A stretch of DNA of 7,857 nt from Candidatus Cloacimonadota bacterium (GCA_003647765.1 QMNM01000055.1:1-7857); one strand, 5' to 3'. Shown: positions 1-6,190, counted from the first letter of the stretch. Program-made: numbers and translations. The notes: generated from the sequence alone by a model not told the origin.

Positions 1-998
1 CGATTAAGAATTGCCAAGTAATAAGTAATCATATCCCCTAGTAAAATTGTAGAGAATAGTTTACTCATCAATTGCTTTCCATCAGTAGAGACCTCTAGAA
101 AGTTAAAGTGATTTTTTGTAAATAGATCTTTAAGCACTGAAACGCGTTTTTTATAATTTTCTTCTTCATCAAAATCACATAAGAATATGGGTAATAAGTT
201 CTCATTCATATCAGGAGATTCCCAAGCTTCAATCTCATTATGATTCATCTCAGGAATTGTATGGGAAAATGCTGGATGCTTGGCATTTTCATTAAATTGA
301 CATTTCCAGCGATATGCAACAGCAGAAAATTTTGGATTACTAGCATAGATAAGCGGAATCTTTTTGACAATTCTTTGAGCAATTTGTTTGGCTGTATTAT
401 TTTTCTCTTCTACATCATAAGCCATCATTTTCAGTTTATTGCTAACATTAAGATGTGTTATTTTCACTATAACTTCTTGATTAGGAATAAGTTTGACATC
501 TTCTAACATTCGCAAAATAGCAAAGAACAAATGCCCGAGAGCTGCTCTTGGCTGAAAACCAGTAGGGATAAACTTATATAAATATCCCTGTTTAGCAAAA
601 TACTTCAATCTCCCAGAAGATGTGATTAGAACAATCTGCACCTTCTGTTTCTCTAATTGCTCAAAGCAAGAAACCGTCTCTTCTGTATTGCCAGAATAAC
701 TACAAACAATTCCTAATGTATTTTCATTACAATAAGTAGGAACTTTATAGTCCTTTCTAACTACAATTGGGAATTCATCTCCATATAAAGTACTAATCAG
801 ATCGCCAGCTATAGCAGAACCGCCCATTCCACAAATAATAACATTAGTAATGCTCTTATAGAAATCAGCAATTTCATTTCTTTGGTGTTGAAAATAGGTC
901 TCCTCTATTTGTTGAGGAAAACTGATTATTTGTTGATATAACTCTTCTCTATCAAACCGAACAAAATTTGGTTTGTAATCCAGGTTTAAAATAGACAT
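1..998 (-). CDS. Bifunctional phosphoglucose/phosphomannose isomerase, C-terminus cut by window edge
   Basis: This cytoplasmic SIS-fold enzyme interconverts glucose-6-P, fructose-6-P and mannose-6-P, feeding glycolysis and nucleotide-sugar synthesis. I translated 332 codons from the ATG at 996-998 to the left edge with no stop. The first SIS domain shows CGMGGSAIAGD (about 56-66) and the phosphate-binding SYSGNTEET (100-108). GFQPRAALGH (148-157) carries the conserved Pro-Arg, NENAKHPAF (236-244) the conserved Glu, and PEMNHNEIEAWE (249-260) the conserved His of the PGI/PMI family. The read stops at GDMITYYLAILN, near the usual end of the protein; roughly 15-25 residues, including the family's C-terminal catalytic Lys, should lie outside. 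AGGAG at 1006-1010, 7 bases upstream, supports the start. It follows the DUF59 gene by 59 bases. The family call is secure; relative activity on the two sugars cannot be read from sequence. Confidence 0.93.
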   Translation of the reverse strand, partial: MSILNLDYKPNFVRFDREELYQQIISFPQQIEETYFQHQRNEIADFYKSITNVIICGMGGSAIAGDLISTLYGDEFPIVVRKDYKVPTYCNENTLGIVCSYSGNTEETVSCFEQLEKQKVQIVLITSSGRLKYFAKQGYLYKFIPTGFQPRAALGHLFFAILRMLEDVKLIPNQEVIVKITHLNVSNKLKMMAYDVEEKNNTAKQIAQRIVKKIPLIYASNPKFSAVAYRWKCQFNENAKHPAFSHTIPEMNHNEIEAWESPDMNENLLPIFLCDFDEEENYKKRVSVLKDLFTKNHFNFLEVSTDGKQLMSKLFSTILLGDMITYYLAILN

Positions 999-1057
999 AC
1001 TACATCTCCTCTCTTTATAGCAAAAGTTATCTTCATTTTATCACATCATTTCAATAT

Positions 1058-1348
1058 TTACATACCTTTCCAATTTTCCCCTTCCTTCTTTAAGAAGTTT
1101 TGCAATTCTTCTTGATTCATCACTGTTGTTTTCACTTCAACATCTAAACCAAGCTTTTCCAATGGCTCCTGTACACTCCTCACCAGTTGATTCCCTATAG
1201 GAATATTTGGGAAAGGAAAAGCCATTGTAATATTAACCTTGTCTTCCTCAACTTTTATATCCTTAACTATCCCTAGGTCTATCAAACTGCAATCAATAGC
1301 TGGATGCTTTACTTTTGCAAGTACTTCTCTAATTTTTTCTTCATTCAT
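1058..1348 (-). CDS. MIP18/DUF59 family protein (Fe-S cluster assembly-like), cysteine-poor variant
   Basis: A 96-residue single-domain protein of the MIP18/DUF59 (PaaD/SufT-like) family, whose members are linked to Fe-S cluster assembly or transfer in the cytoplasm. Visible family features are the N-terminal helix MNEEKIREVLAKV, the KHPAIDCSLIDLGIVKDI stretch (about 14-31, matching the usual DPE...DLG(L/I)V core), the strand KVNITMAF, and a C-terminal QEELQNFLKKEGENWKG like that of anaerobe homologues. Where many relatives have a T-x-x-CP cysteine motif this protein reads FPFPNIPIGN, so the reactive Cys is absent; its only Cys (residue 20) is elsewhere. An AAGGAT about 12 bases upstream of the ATG is a moderate ribosome binding site. 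The neighbouring NifX-like gene is in the same orientation but 216 bases away across a hairpin-rich stretch. Such genes often sit beside Mrp/NBP35 ATPases; none is visible here. The exact role is inferred. Confidence 0.85.
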   Translation of the reverse strand: MNEEKIREVLAKVKHPAIDCSLIDLGIVKDIKVEEDKVNITMAFPFPNIPIGNQLVRSVQEPLEKLGLDVEVKTTVMNQEELQNFLKKEGENWKGM

Positions 1349-1387
1349 ATTTATATTATCCTTTTTTAACTATGAGTTCACTATGAA

Positions 1388-1403
1388 AACCCCTGAAGGG
1401 GTT
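1388..1403 (-). terminator. Short hairpin with T-run, possible weak terminator
   Basis: On the minus strand this reads AACCCC-TTCA-GGGGTT followed by further Ts (GGGGTTTTCATAG), a 6-bp stem with a tetraloop and a run of only four Ts. It lies between the NifX-like gene and the DUF59 gene, so it could attenuate readthrough. It may instead belong to the hairpin cluster that follows. Confidence 0.4.
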
Positions 1404-1548
1404 AAAAATCAGTTTTTATTCTCTTTTCCCACAGTTGAAACTGTGGGCTTCTATAGCACTTAATTCGCCTGTGGTTAGTAAGTTAGTTAGCCCACAACTT
1501 CAGTTGTGGGTTCAAGAAAAATAATGCATTTTAACCATTTTAATGGTT
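1388..1548. repeat. Cluster of four hairpins, possible IS200/IS605-type remnant
   Basis: This gene-free stretch holds four inverted repeats: AACCCC-TGAA-GGGGTT at 1388-1403; CCCACAGT-TGAA-ACTGTGGG at 1428-1447; CCCACAAC-TTCA-GTTGTGGG at 1491-1510; and AACCATT-TT-AATGGTT at 1533-1548. The second and third have the same 8-bp length and CCCACA ends but opposite loop strands (TGAA against TTCA), and their differing stem bases are paired in both, so they look like an inverted pair with conserved structure. Subterminal palindromes of this kind are typical of IS200/IS605 elements and their non-autonomous derivatives. No tnpA or tnpB remnant is visible in the roughly 160 bases, so mobile origin is an inference. 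Confidence 0.5.
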
Positions 1549-1564
1549 TTTAGAGTGGACTCAA

Positions 1565-2032
1565 CTATTTGTCTTCCAATTTCTTCAATCTTTCATTCAA
1601 ATCTGCAATAGTTTCTCGTAAGTGAGCAACCTCTTTTTTTAACCTTTCTGCTTCATCGCTTTCACCGGATTCAATTTCTTTGTGACTGGTTGGAAAGGTA
1701 GAAACTTCTACTGGATGTTTAATAATTTCTTCTACTACATCCTTTATCCTGCCATAAGCACCTACCATTGGCTTTACACCTAACTTGGCAAACCATTCCT
1801 GTGCTCTGGGTCCCATTCCACCAGCTACTATCACCTCTGCACCTTTTCTGTGAATGTATTCTGGGACAACTCCTACATCATGAGAATCTATATAAGGATT
1901 ACTTTCTATCCTTACATCTTTTACTTTATTTTTGTCAACTTCAACAAAAGTAAAATATGGACATCTCCCAAAATGGTAAGCAAGGATTCCGTCAAGTCCA
2001 TTCTTATCATCTGACGCAAATGCGATAATCAT
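1565..2032 (-). CDS. Dinitrogenase iron-molybdenum cofactor (NifX/NifB C-terminal) family protein with C-terminal coiled coil
   Basis: A 155-residue cytoplasmic protein of the Nitro_FeMo-Co family (NifX, NafY, C-terminus of NifB). Diagnostic features are the N-terminal strand MIIAFASDD, HFGRCPYFTFVEVD (20-33) with the family's HFGRCP motif, HDVGVVPEYI (51-60) and VIVAGGMGPRAQEWF (67-81). The domain ends near residue 110; residues about 126-155 form a charged heptad-like helix (EAERLKKEVAHL...LNERLKKLEDK), a likely coiled coil that core NifX proteins lack and that suggests dimerisation or a partner. No nif structural genes are present, so this is probably one of the stand-alone members common in anaerobes rather than a nitrogen-fixation gene. 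GGAGGT at 2038-2043, 5 bases from the ATG, is an excellent ribosome binding site. It sits 86 bases downstream of the ArsR-type regulator and upstream of the DUF59 gene. Ligand unknown. Confidence 0.88.
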   Translation of the reverse strand: MIIAFASDDKNGLDGILAYHFGRCPYFTFVEVDKNKVKDVRIESNPYIDSHDVGVVPEYIHRKGAEVIVAGGMGPRAQEWFAKLGVKPMVGAYGRIKDVVEEIIKHPVEVSTFPTSHKEIESGESDEAERLKKEVAHLRETIADLNERLKKLEDK

Positions 2033-2070
2033 TTTATACCTCCATTATTATTTATTTTGCCATTATTTTT

Positions 2071-2086
2071 TCTGCTAATTATAGCA
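2071..2086 (-). promoter_or_regulatory. Extended -10 promoter with overlapping inverted repeat before the NifX-like gene
   Basis: On the minus strand TGCTATAAT (2086-2078) is a perfect extended -10 box (TG-n-TATAAT). The -35 region 17 bases upstream is only a T-run, as is often tolerated with extended -10 promoters. The inverted repeat TGCTA-ATTA-TAGCA (2073-2086) covers the -10 box, so a bound regulator would block transcription; the adjacent ArsR-type protein is an obvious but untested candidate. A start near 2071 leaves a leader of about 39 bases containing the GGAGGT. Confidence 0.55.
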
Positions 2087-2118
2087 AAAATTATTCAATT
2101 AAAAAACTTAACTCTTGT

Positions 2119-2451
2119 TTATAATCTCATTAATTTTTTTCTTATTTCAATAATTTCCTCAGCACTTTTTAGAAGTTCTAATGTCTTTGGAGAGCTTAAT
2201 TTGTAATAAACTTCAACACCTTTCTTTCTACTAACAATTAGTCCAGCAGATTGGAGTATATAAAGATGCCTGGAAACAACAGATTGATGAATTGAAAGGA
2301 ATGATGCAATTTCTGAAACACTCTGTTCTCCATATTTTAAAATCCTGATGATATTTATTCTCTGGTCACAGGAAAGTGCCTTAAAAATTAGAGAAAGCGG
2401 GTCATAACCGATTCCAAACTTCCATTTTTTCATATTTGCATATTTGTGCAT
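2119..2451 (-). CDS. ArsR-family winged-helix transcriptional regulator
   Basis: A 110-residue DNA-binding protein of the ArsR/SmtB fold. FKALSCDQRINIIRILKYGEQSVSEIASFLSIHQSVVSRHLYILQSAGLIVSRKKGVEVYYKL (23-84) covers the winged helix-turn-helix: helix-turn-helix at about 43-66 with recognition helix HQSVVSRHLYIL, and wing RKKGVEVYYKL. The ELCVCDL metal-binding motif of arsenic/cadmium sensors is replaced by EQSVSEIA, and the C-terminal helix lacks the His/Asp zinc ligands; the only Cys is residue 28. A metal sensor of the classical types is therefore unlikely. Two ATGs are possible: 2449-2451 (chosen) and 2431-2433; neither has a Shine-Dalgarno sequence, and the promoter predicts a very short leader. 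It lies directly upstream of the NifX-like gene, which it may regulate together with itself (inference). Confidence 0.88.
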   Translation of the reverse strand: MHKYANMKKWKFGIGYDPLSLIFKALSCDQRINIIRILKYGEQSVSEIASFLSIHQSVVSRHLYILQSAGLIVSRKKGVEVYYKLSSPKTLELLKSAEEIIEIRKKLMRL

Positions 2452-2485
2452 ATTTAAAATATAACAAAATTATACATTTTGTCAA
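2450..2485 (-). promoter_or_regulatory. Promoter of the ArsR-type gene, predicted leaderless or nearly so
   Basis: On the minus strand a perfect TTGACA (2485-2480) is followed after 16 bases by TATATT (2463-2458), placing transcription start around 2451, at the ATG itself. An alternative is the exact TATAAT at 2474-2469, which lacks a good -35 and would give a leader of about 10 bases. Either way there is no room for, and no sign of, a ribosome binding site. On the plus strand CATATTT recurs at 2431, 2439 and 2449, spaced 8 and 10 bases, across the gene start; these could form an autoregulatory site. Confidence 0.5.
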
Positions 2486-2515
2486 ATAAAAAATATATAC
2501 TATTATTACTTTGTC

Positions 2516-2573
2516 AGATTACAAAAGCGAATTGGTGGACACACACGCTAAGTCAAAAAAAGCGTTCTAACGC
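2516..2573. repeat. Dispersed terminator-like repeat, copy A (3' end of ptsI)
   Basis: The stretch is related to the DNA at about 7788-7851 in the same orientation. Shared blocks in order are CAGA..ACAAA, GCGA (2527/7800), GGTG, ACAC, ACGCT(A/G)AGTCAA (2545-2556/7818-7829, 11 of 12 identical), an A-run, and AGCGTTCTA (2561-2569/7844-7852). Copy A lacks about 11 bases that form the left arm of the hairpin in copy B. The ptsI stop codon (2567-2569) lies inside the repeat. Confidence 0.55.
2555..2573 (-). terminator. Rho-independent-like terminator of the hpf-hprK-ptsH-ptsI operon
   Basis: On the minus strand GCGTT-AG-AACGC is followed immediately by seven Ts, overlapping the ptsI stop codon. 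The stem is short (4-5 bp), but the GC-containing stem, uninterrupted T-run and position at the operon end support termination. Confidence 0.6.
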
Positions 2574-4351
2574 AACAAAGTAGAATTAACAACATTTTCT
2601 AGATATTGCTTTATATCTTTACCGTTTTTCATTTCTTTTACTTTTTTAACAATCTCTTTGGTATGATTATATCTTATGCTACGAATCAATTTTTTTACGG
2701 AAGGTATGCTAACACTGCTCATACTGAGCTCGTCTATTCCTAATCCGATTAAAAGAGGAACAGCTTGCAAATCTGCTGCCATTTCTCCACAAAGAGCCAC
2801 AGGAATACGATATTTTTTCCCAGCTTTAGCGATTTGCTCAATGAGATTAATTACTGCTGGATGATATGAGTCAAATAACTGAGCAATTCTTTCATTATTT
2901 CTGTCAACAGCTAACACATATTGAGTTAGGTCATTTGTGCCGATGCTAAAAAAATCAACTTGCTTGGCTAAATCTTCAGCCATAAGTGCAGCAGAAGGCA
3001 CTTCCATCATAATGCCTAATTTGATATTATGATCATATTTAACATTTCTACTATCCAATTCCTTTTTGCACTCTTCTAAAATTTTTTTGCTCTGTTCCAC
3101 TTCTTCTAAACTGGAAATTAGCGGTAACATAATTTTTACTTTTCCAAAAACACTAGCTCGTAAAATAGCCCTTAGCTGGATTTTAAACATTTCTGGATAA
3201 AGAAGAGATAAACGAATAGCACGACAACCTAAATATGGATTTGGTTCATCTGCTATCCCAATATTTAATATGGACTTATCACCTCCTATATCAATAGTAC
3301 GAATAATTACAGGTTGATTAGCAGAAAAATGTTTTATAACATTTGTATATATCTCAAATTGCTTATCTTCGGTAGGGGGTTCTGCTGTATGACCAATCTG
3401 TTTAAAATCACTCAGATAAAGGAATTCTGTACGGAATAAACCAATACCTTCAGCACCAGAAGTGATTACATCTTCTACTTCATCAGGTAATTCAATGTTT
3501 CCGAATAACTTTATCCGTTTGCCATCTATAGTAATAGTAGGTAAATGCCTCAATTTTTTTAGTTCGTTCAATGCACTCTTTTCTTTTTTTATATAAGCAT
3601 CTTGATATTTTTTCAATGTTATCTTATCTGGCTCAATAATAACGATTCCTTTATCGCCATCAACAATGATAGGCAAGCCATCTTTTATATCAGCTGCATC
3701 TCCACTTGATAGATTTAAATTTTGAATGCCAACTACTGCTGGAATGTTAAAAGCGCGAGCAAAAACAGAAGTATGTGAAGTTGCACCACCCTTTGTAGTA
3801 ACAAAGCCCTTTATCTTTTTCATAGCTAATTGAACAGCAAAAGAAGGACTAATATTTTCTGCCACAATAATGGAATCGTTCTGGATTCTATCAATAAGGC
3901 TGGCTTTTTTGCCAGAGATATTTCCTAATACCCGGTTTTGAATATCTTTTAAATCCTCTTTTCTCTCTAATAGATATTCACTTTCTATATATTCAAATCT
4001 TTCCAGTAATTCAGCAAAATATTTTTTGACAGCAAATTCAGCACTCATATAATCATGTTTAATAGATTTAATGACCTTTTCATCAAAAACCGGGTCATTT
4101 ATCATCTCTCTGTGAGCATATAGAATACTTAACTCCTCTGCCATCATATAACGGTCTAATTGCTCTATCAAACTTTCAAGTTCTATGAGAGAGTTTTTCT
4201 TGGCATCTTTGAATTTATTAATATGAAATTCCATTTCATCTACACTAATATTCTTCTGTTCAGCATCTGTCCCTGTATCGTAAGTATGAATTACTAATGT
4301 TTTTCCAATAGCAATTCCAGTAGTAACAGGAATGCCTTTAAAAATCTTCAT
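2567..4351 (-). CDS. ptsI: Phosphoenolpyruvate-protein phosphotransferase (PTS enzyme I)
   Basis: Enzyme I takes phosphate from phosphoenolpyruvate on a His and passes it to His15 of HPr in the cytoplasm. The protein is full length at 594 residues (typical 570-580). The N-terminal HPr-binding and swivelling domains run to about 240, with GGATSHTSVFAR (188-199) carrying the active His193. The C-terminal PEP-binding TIM barrel shows EGIGLFRTEF (301-310), IIRTIDIGGDK (349-359, Arg351), GCRAIRLSL (375-383), GIMMEVPSAALMAEDL (446-461), FFSIGTNDLTQYVLAVDR (467-484) and ALCGEMAAD (519-527) with the catalytic Cys521. All key residues are present, so it should be active. Its ATG overlaps the ptsH stop by one base (TAATG) with GGAGAGG just upstream, indicating translational coupling. 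The last residues and stop codon fall in a terminator-like repeat. No EII gene is nearby, so the phosphate acceptor beyond HPr is unknown. Confidence 0.97.
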   Translation of the reverse strand: MKIFKGIPVTTGIAIGKTLVIHTYDTGTDAEQKNISVDEMEFHINKFKDAKKNSLIELESLIEQLDRYMMAEELSILYAHREMINDPVFDEKVIKSIKHDYMSAEFAVKKYFAELLERFEYIESEYLLERKEDLKDIQNRVLGNISGKKASLIDRIQNDSIIVAENISPSFAVQLAMKKIKGFVTTKGGATSHTSVFARAFNIPAVVGIQNLNLSSGDAADIKDGLPIIVDGDKGIVIIEPDKITLKKYQDAYIKKEKSALNELKKLRHLPTITIDGKRIKLFGNIELPDEVEDVITSGAEGIGLFRTEFLYLSDFKQIGHTAEPPTEDKQFEIYTNVIKHFSANQPVIIRTIDIGGDKSILNIGIADEPNPYLGCRAIRLSLLYPEMFKIQLRAILRASVFGKVKIMLPLISSLEEVEQSKKILEECKKELDSRNVKYDHNIKLGIMMEVPSAALMAEDLAKQVDFFSIGTNDLTQYVLAVDRNNERIAQLFDSYHPAVINLIEQIAKAGKKYRIPVALCGEMAADLQAVPLLIGLGIDELSMSSVSIPSVKKLIRSIRYNHTKEIVKKVKEMKNGKDIKQYLENVVNSTLLR

Positions 4352-4638
4352 TATTCCTCTCCAAATTTTTGAATGAAAAGCTCTTCCACAGTATCTAATA
4401 ACTCATTCTCATCAACACCATTAGCAATCAGTTCTAATTCACTCATATATTCTGCAGCTAACATCATTACACCCATAATACTTTTTCCATTGATTCTTAA
4501 ATCATCCTCGTCCCCGGCTTCGGCATGTTTTTCAATAAAAAAATCAGAGCGATATTTACTTGCGCTCCTAACTATCATTGCAGCTGGCCGGGCATGTATA
4601 CCGAGTTTATTCAATACTCTTACTTTTCTCCTTGTCAT
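4351..4638 (-). CDS. ptsH: Phosphocarrier protein HPr with acidic insertion
   Basis: HPr relays phosphate from enzyme I (His15) and is the regulatory substrate of HprK (Ser). KLGIHARPAA (11-20) puts the active His exactly at residue 15, followed by Arg17. The kinase target motif INGKSIMGVMMLAA (49-62) is intact, but the Ser is residue 53 rather than the usual 46 because an acidic stretch (HAEAGDEDDLR, about 38-48) lengthens the loop before it; total length is 95 against the usual 85-90. Possession of both sites, beside hprK, predicts dual phosphorylation. The start has an unusual ribosome binding site: AAGGA abuts the ATG with no spacer, and the hprK stop (tandem TGA TAA) lies 9 bases upstream, so translation may depend on coupling to hprK. 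No other start would keep the first beta strand. Confidence 0.96.
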   Translation of the reverse strand: MTRRKVRVLNKLGIHARPAAMIVRSASKYRSDFFIEKHAEAGDEDDLRINGKSIMGVMMLAAEYMSELELIANGVDENELLDTVEELFIQKFGEE

Positions 4639-4647
4639 TCCTTTTTA

Positions 4648-5628
4648 TCAATTAGAGCTTAAATCGTTTTCTGATTTAGAATGTAAAGATACCAATGGAT
4701 TCTTTTTAGATATTCTTTGCTGTAATTTTTCTTGAAAGGCCTGTGCTATATTATGACCAGAAATCTTTAACATATAGTTCATTGCAATAACTTCAATAAT
4801 AACTGTTATGTTTTTTCCAGGTGAAATAGGCAAATATGTAATAGGAATATCTACATCTAATATAGTATTATATTTATCTTTCAAACCTATGCGTTCATAG
4901 TCCATATCTCGTCTCCATGGAATTAGTTCCACCTGTGTTTCTATCCTCTTTTCAATACCAATTGCTTCAATTCCGAACATTTTTTCAATATCTATTAAAC
5001 CAATCCCTCGTATTTCCATAAGATAACCCAATTGCTTATTTGTCTCTCCGATTAACACTCCACTTTTCTTGCGAATTTTCACCATATCATCAGCAATAAA
5101 ACGATGACCTCGTTCAATCAAATCCAAAGCACATTCACTTTTCCCAATTCCACTTTTTCCAGTAATCAAAATGCCTACACCAAATACATCTACAAGAGTG
5201 CCATGAATTGTCTTTATAGGAGCAAACCAGGTGCATAGGAAGTCATCTAATTTATGCAAAAGATCATTAGTAGGTAGCCGCGACTGCAAAACAGATACTC
5301 CATATTCATTTGCTAAAAAGATAAAATCCTCAGACAAAGTCAGTCCTTTAGTTACGATAAATGCTGGAATATCAAATTGCATTATATTTTTGATATTATC
5401 ATATCGCTTGGAAGGGTTCATATATTGAAGATAATTCACTTCTGTCTCACCTAATATCTGCAAACGGTTATATGAAAATCGCTCTATATATCCTGATAAT
5501 GCCAAGCCCGGACGATTTAATTCAGGATTATCTAACTTATGTTCAAGATTGGAAACAGAAGAGAGAACTGTCAAAATATATTCTTTCTTCTTTAATTCAT
5601 ATAATTTCCTGATAGTTAACTCTTTCAT
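4648..5628 (-). CDS. hprK: HPr kinase/phosphorylase
   Basis: HprK phosphorylates HPr on its regulatory Ser with ATP or PPi and removes that phosphate under phosphate-rich conditions, coupling the PTS to energy state in the cytoplasm. The protein has 326 residues, slightly above the usual 305-315. The N-terminal HprK domain covers about 1-130. The kinase core has IHGTLVDVFGVGILI (141-155, catalytic-type His142), Walker A GKSGIGKS (157-164), ADD (179-181) and the family signature LMEIRGIGLIDIEKMFG (203-219), followed by RIETQVELIPW (228-238). The extra length is a polar, Ser-rich tail after about 305. The ATG is 22 bases after the hpf stop, with GGGGA about 10 bases upstream. The next gene is its substrate HPr, only 9 bases on. 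Confidence 0.96.
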   Translation of the reverse strand: MKELTIRKLYELKKKEYILTVLSSVSNLEHKLDNPELNRPGLALSGYIERFSYNRLQILGETEVNYLQYMNPSKRYDNIKNIMQFDIPAFIVTKGLTLSEDFIFLANEYGVSVLQSRLPTNDLLHKLDDFLCTWFAPIKTIHGTLVDVFGVGILITGKSGIGKSECALDLIERGHRFIADDMVKIRKKSGVLIGETNKQLGYLMEIRGIGLIDIEKMFGIEAIGIEKRIETQVELIPWRRDMDYERIGLKDKYNTILDVDIPITYLPISPGKNITVIIEVIAMNYMLKISGHNIAQAFQEKLQQRISKKNPLVSLHSKSENDLSSN

Positions 5629-5650
5629 CGCAGTAGTCCCCTGATGAGTT

Positions 5651-6190
5651 TTACTTTACTATTGCTTCTATCAATTGAAAACTATCTTCTTTATCTTTAA
5701 TAAGGATGTTAATCTTCCCTGTTTCTATATTTTTAAATATTAAATATCTGTTATTCCCTTTTTCCAATTTTTCTAATGCCTCATCAACCAAATATCTATT
5801 TGCTATAATCTTCTTTGTTTTTAGATGTATTCCATTCTTTTGGATATTGTTCATCTCTTCTGATATTATATTAAGGAGCTGATTTCTACTCTCTTCCTTA
5901 TTCGGATGTGTTCTGATTTTACTTAAATGTCTCTTAATCTGTTTCTCCATCTTTTCTACTGCAACATCTATTGCTTTGTACATATCTTTTTCTTCTGCTT
6001 TACTTATCAAGTCGGCCTTTTTGTAATGTAGATTGATTTCTGCTATATTACGAATTTTTTCTATGGATAGAACTATATCTACATAGATAATATTCTCAAA
6101 GTATTTTTTCAATCTCCTTACTGAGGTTTCAGCATAGGTCTTAATCGCGTCCGTAATCTCAAAATGCCGAGCTGTAATTGTAATTTGCAT
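5651..6190 (-). CDS. hpf: Ribosome hibernation promoting factor, long form
   Basis: HPF binds the 30S decoding region of idle ribosomes; the long form dimerises ribosomes into 100S particles through its C-terminal domain. The 179-residue length fits the long form (about 180-190). Residues 1-95 are the S30AE/YfiA domain: MQITITARHFEITDAIKTYAETSVRRLKKYF, then INLHYKKADLISKAEEKDMYKAIDVAVEKMEKQIKRH with the alternating basic surface. A Lys/Asn-rich linker (about 95-124) leads to the C-terminal domain IIANRYLVDEALEKLEKGNNRYLIFKNIETGKINILIKDKEDSFQLIE (128-175), matching the family's dimerisation tail. AGGAG about 8 bases upstream of the ATG supports the start. It is the first gene of the operon with hprK, ptsH and ptsI, a linkage reminiscent of the hpf-PTS neighbourhood near rpoN in many Gram-negative bacteria; rpoN itself is not seen here. 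Confidence 0.93.
   Translation of the reverse strand: MQITITARHFEITDAIKTYAETSVRRLKKYFENIIYVDIVLSIEKIRNIAEINLHYKKADLISKAEEKDMYKAIDVAVEKMEKQIKRHLSKIRTHPNKEESRNQLLNIISEEMNNIQKNGIHLKTKKIIANRYLVDEALEKLEKGNNRYLIFKNIETGKINILIKDKEDSFQLIEAIVK

Noticed and set aside
240-506. Plus-strand open frame of 88 codons
   Set aside because: It lies entirely inside the isomerase gene on the other strand, whose translation matches a known family throughout; the same holds for the other plus-strand frames inside clear genes.
1014-1022. TGCTATAAA extended -10-like sequence before the isomerase
   Set aside because: It would start transcription inside the Shine-Dalgarno sequence of the gene, leaving no usable leader.
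1239-1463. Plus-strand open frame overlapping the DUF59 gene and the hairpins
   Set aside because: It is antisense to a recognised gene and continues through palindromes; no family resemblance or ribosome binding site.
1565-2032. Nitrogen-fixation locus
   Set aside because: Only a NifX-like domain is present; no nitrogenase structural or assembly genes accompany it, and stand-alone members are common in non-fixing anaerobes.
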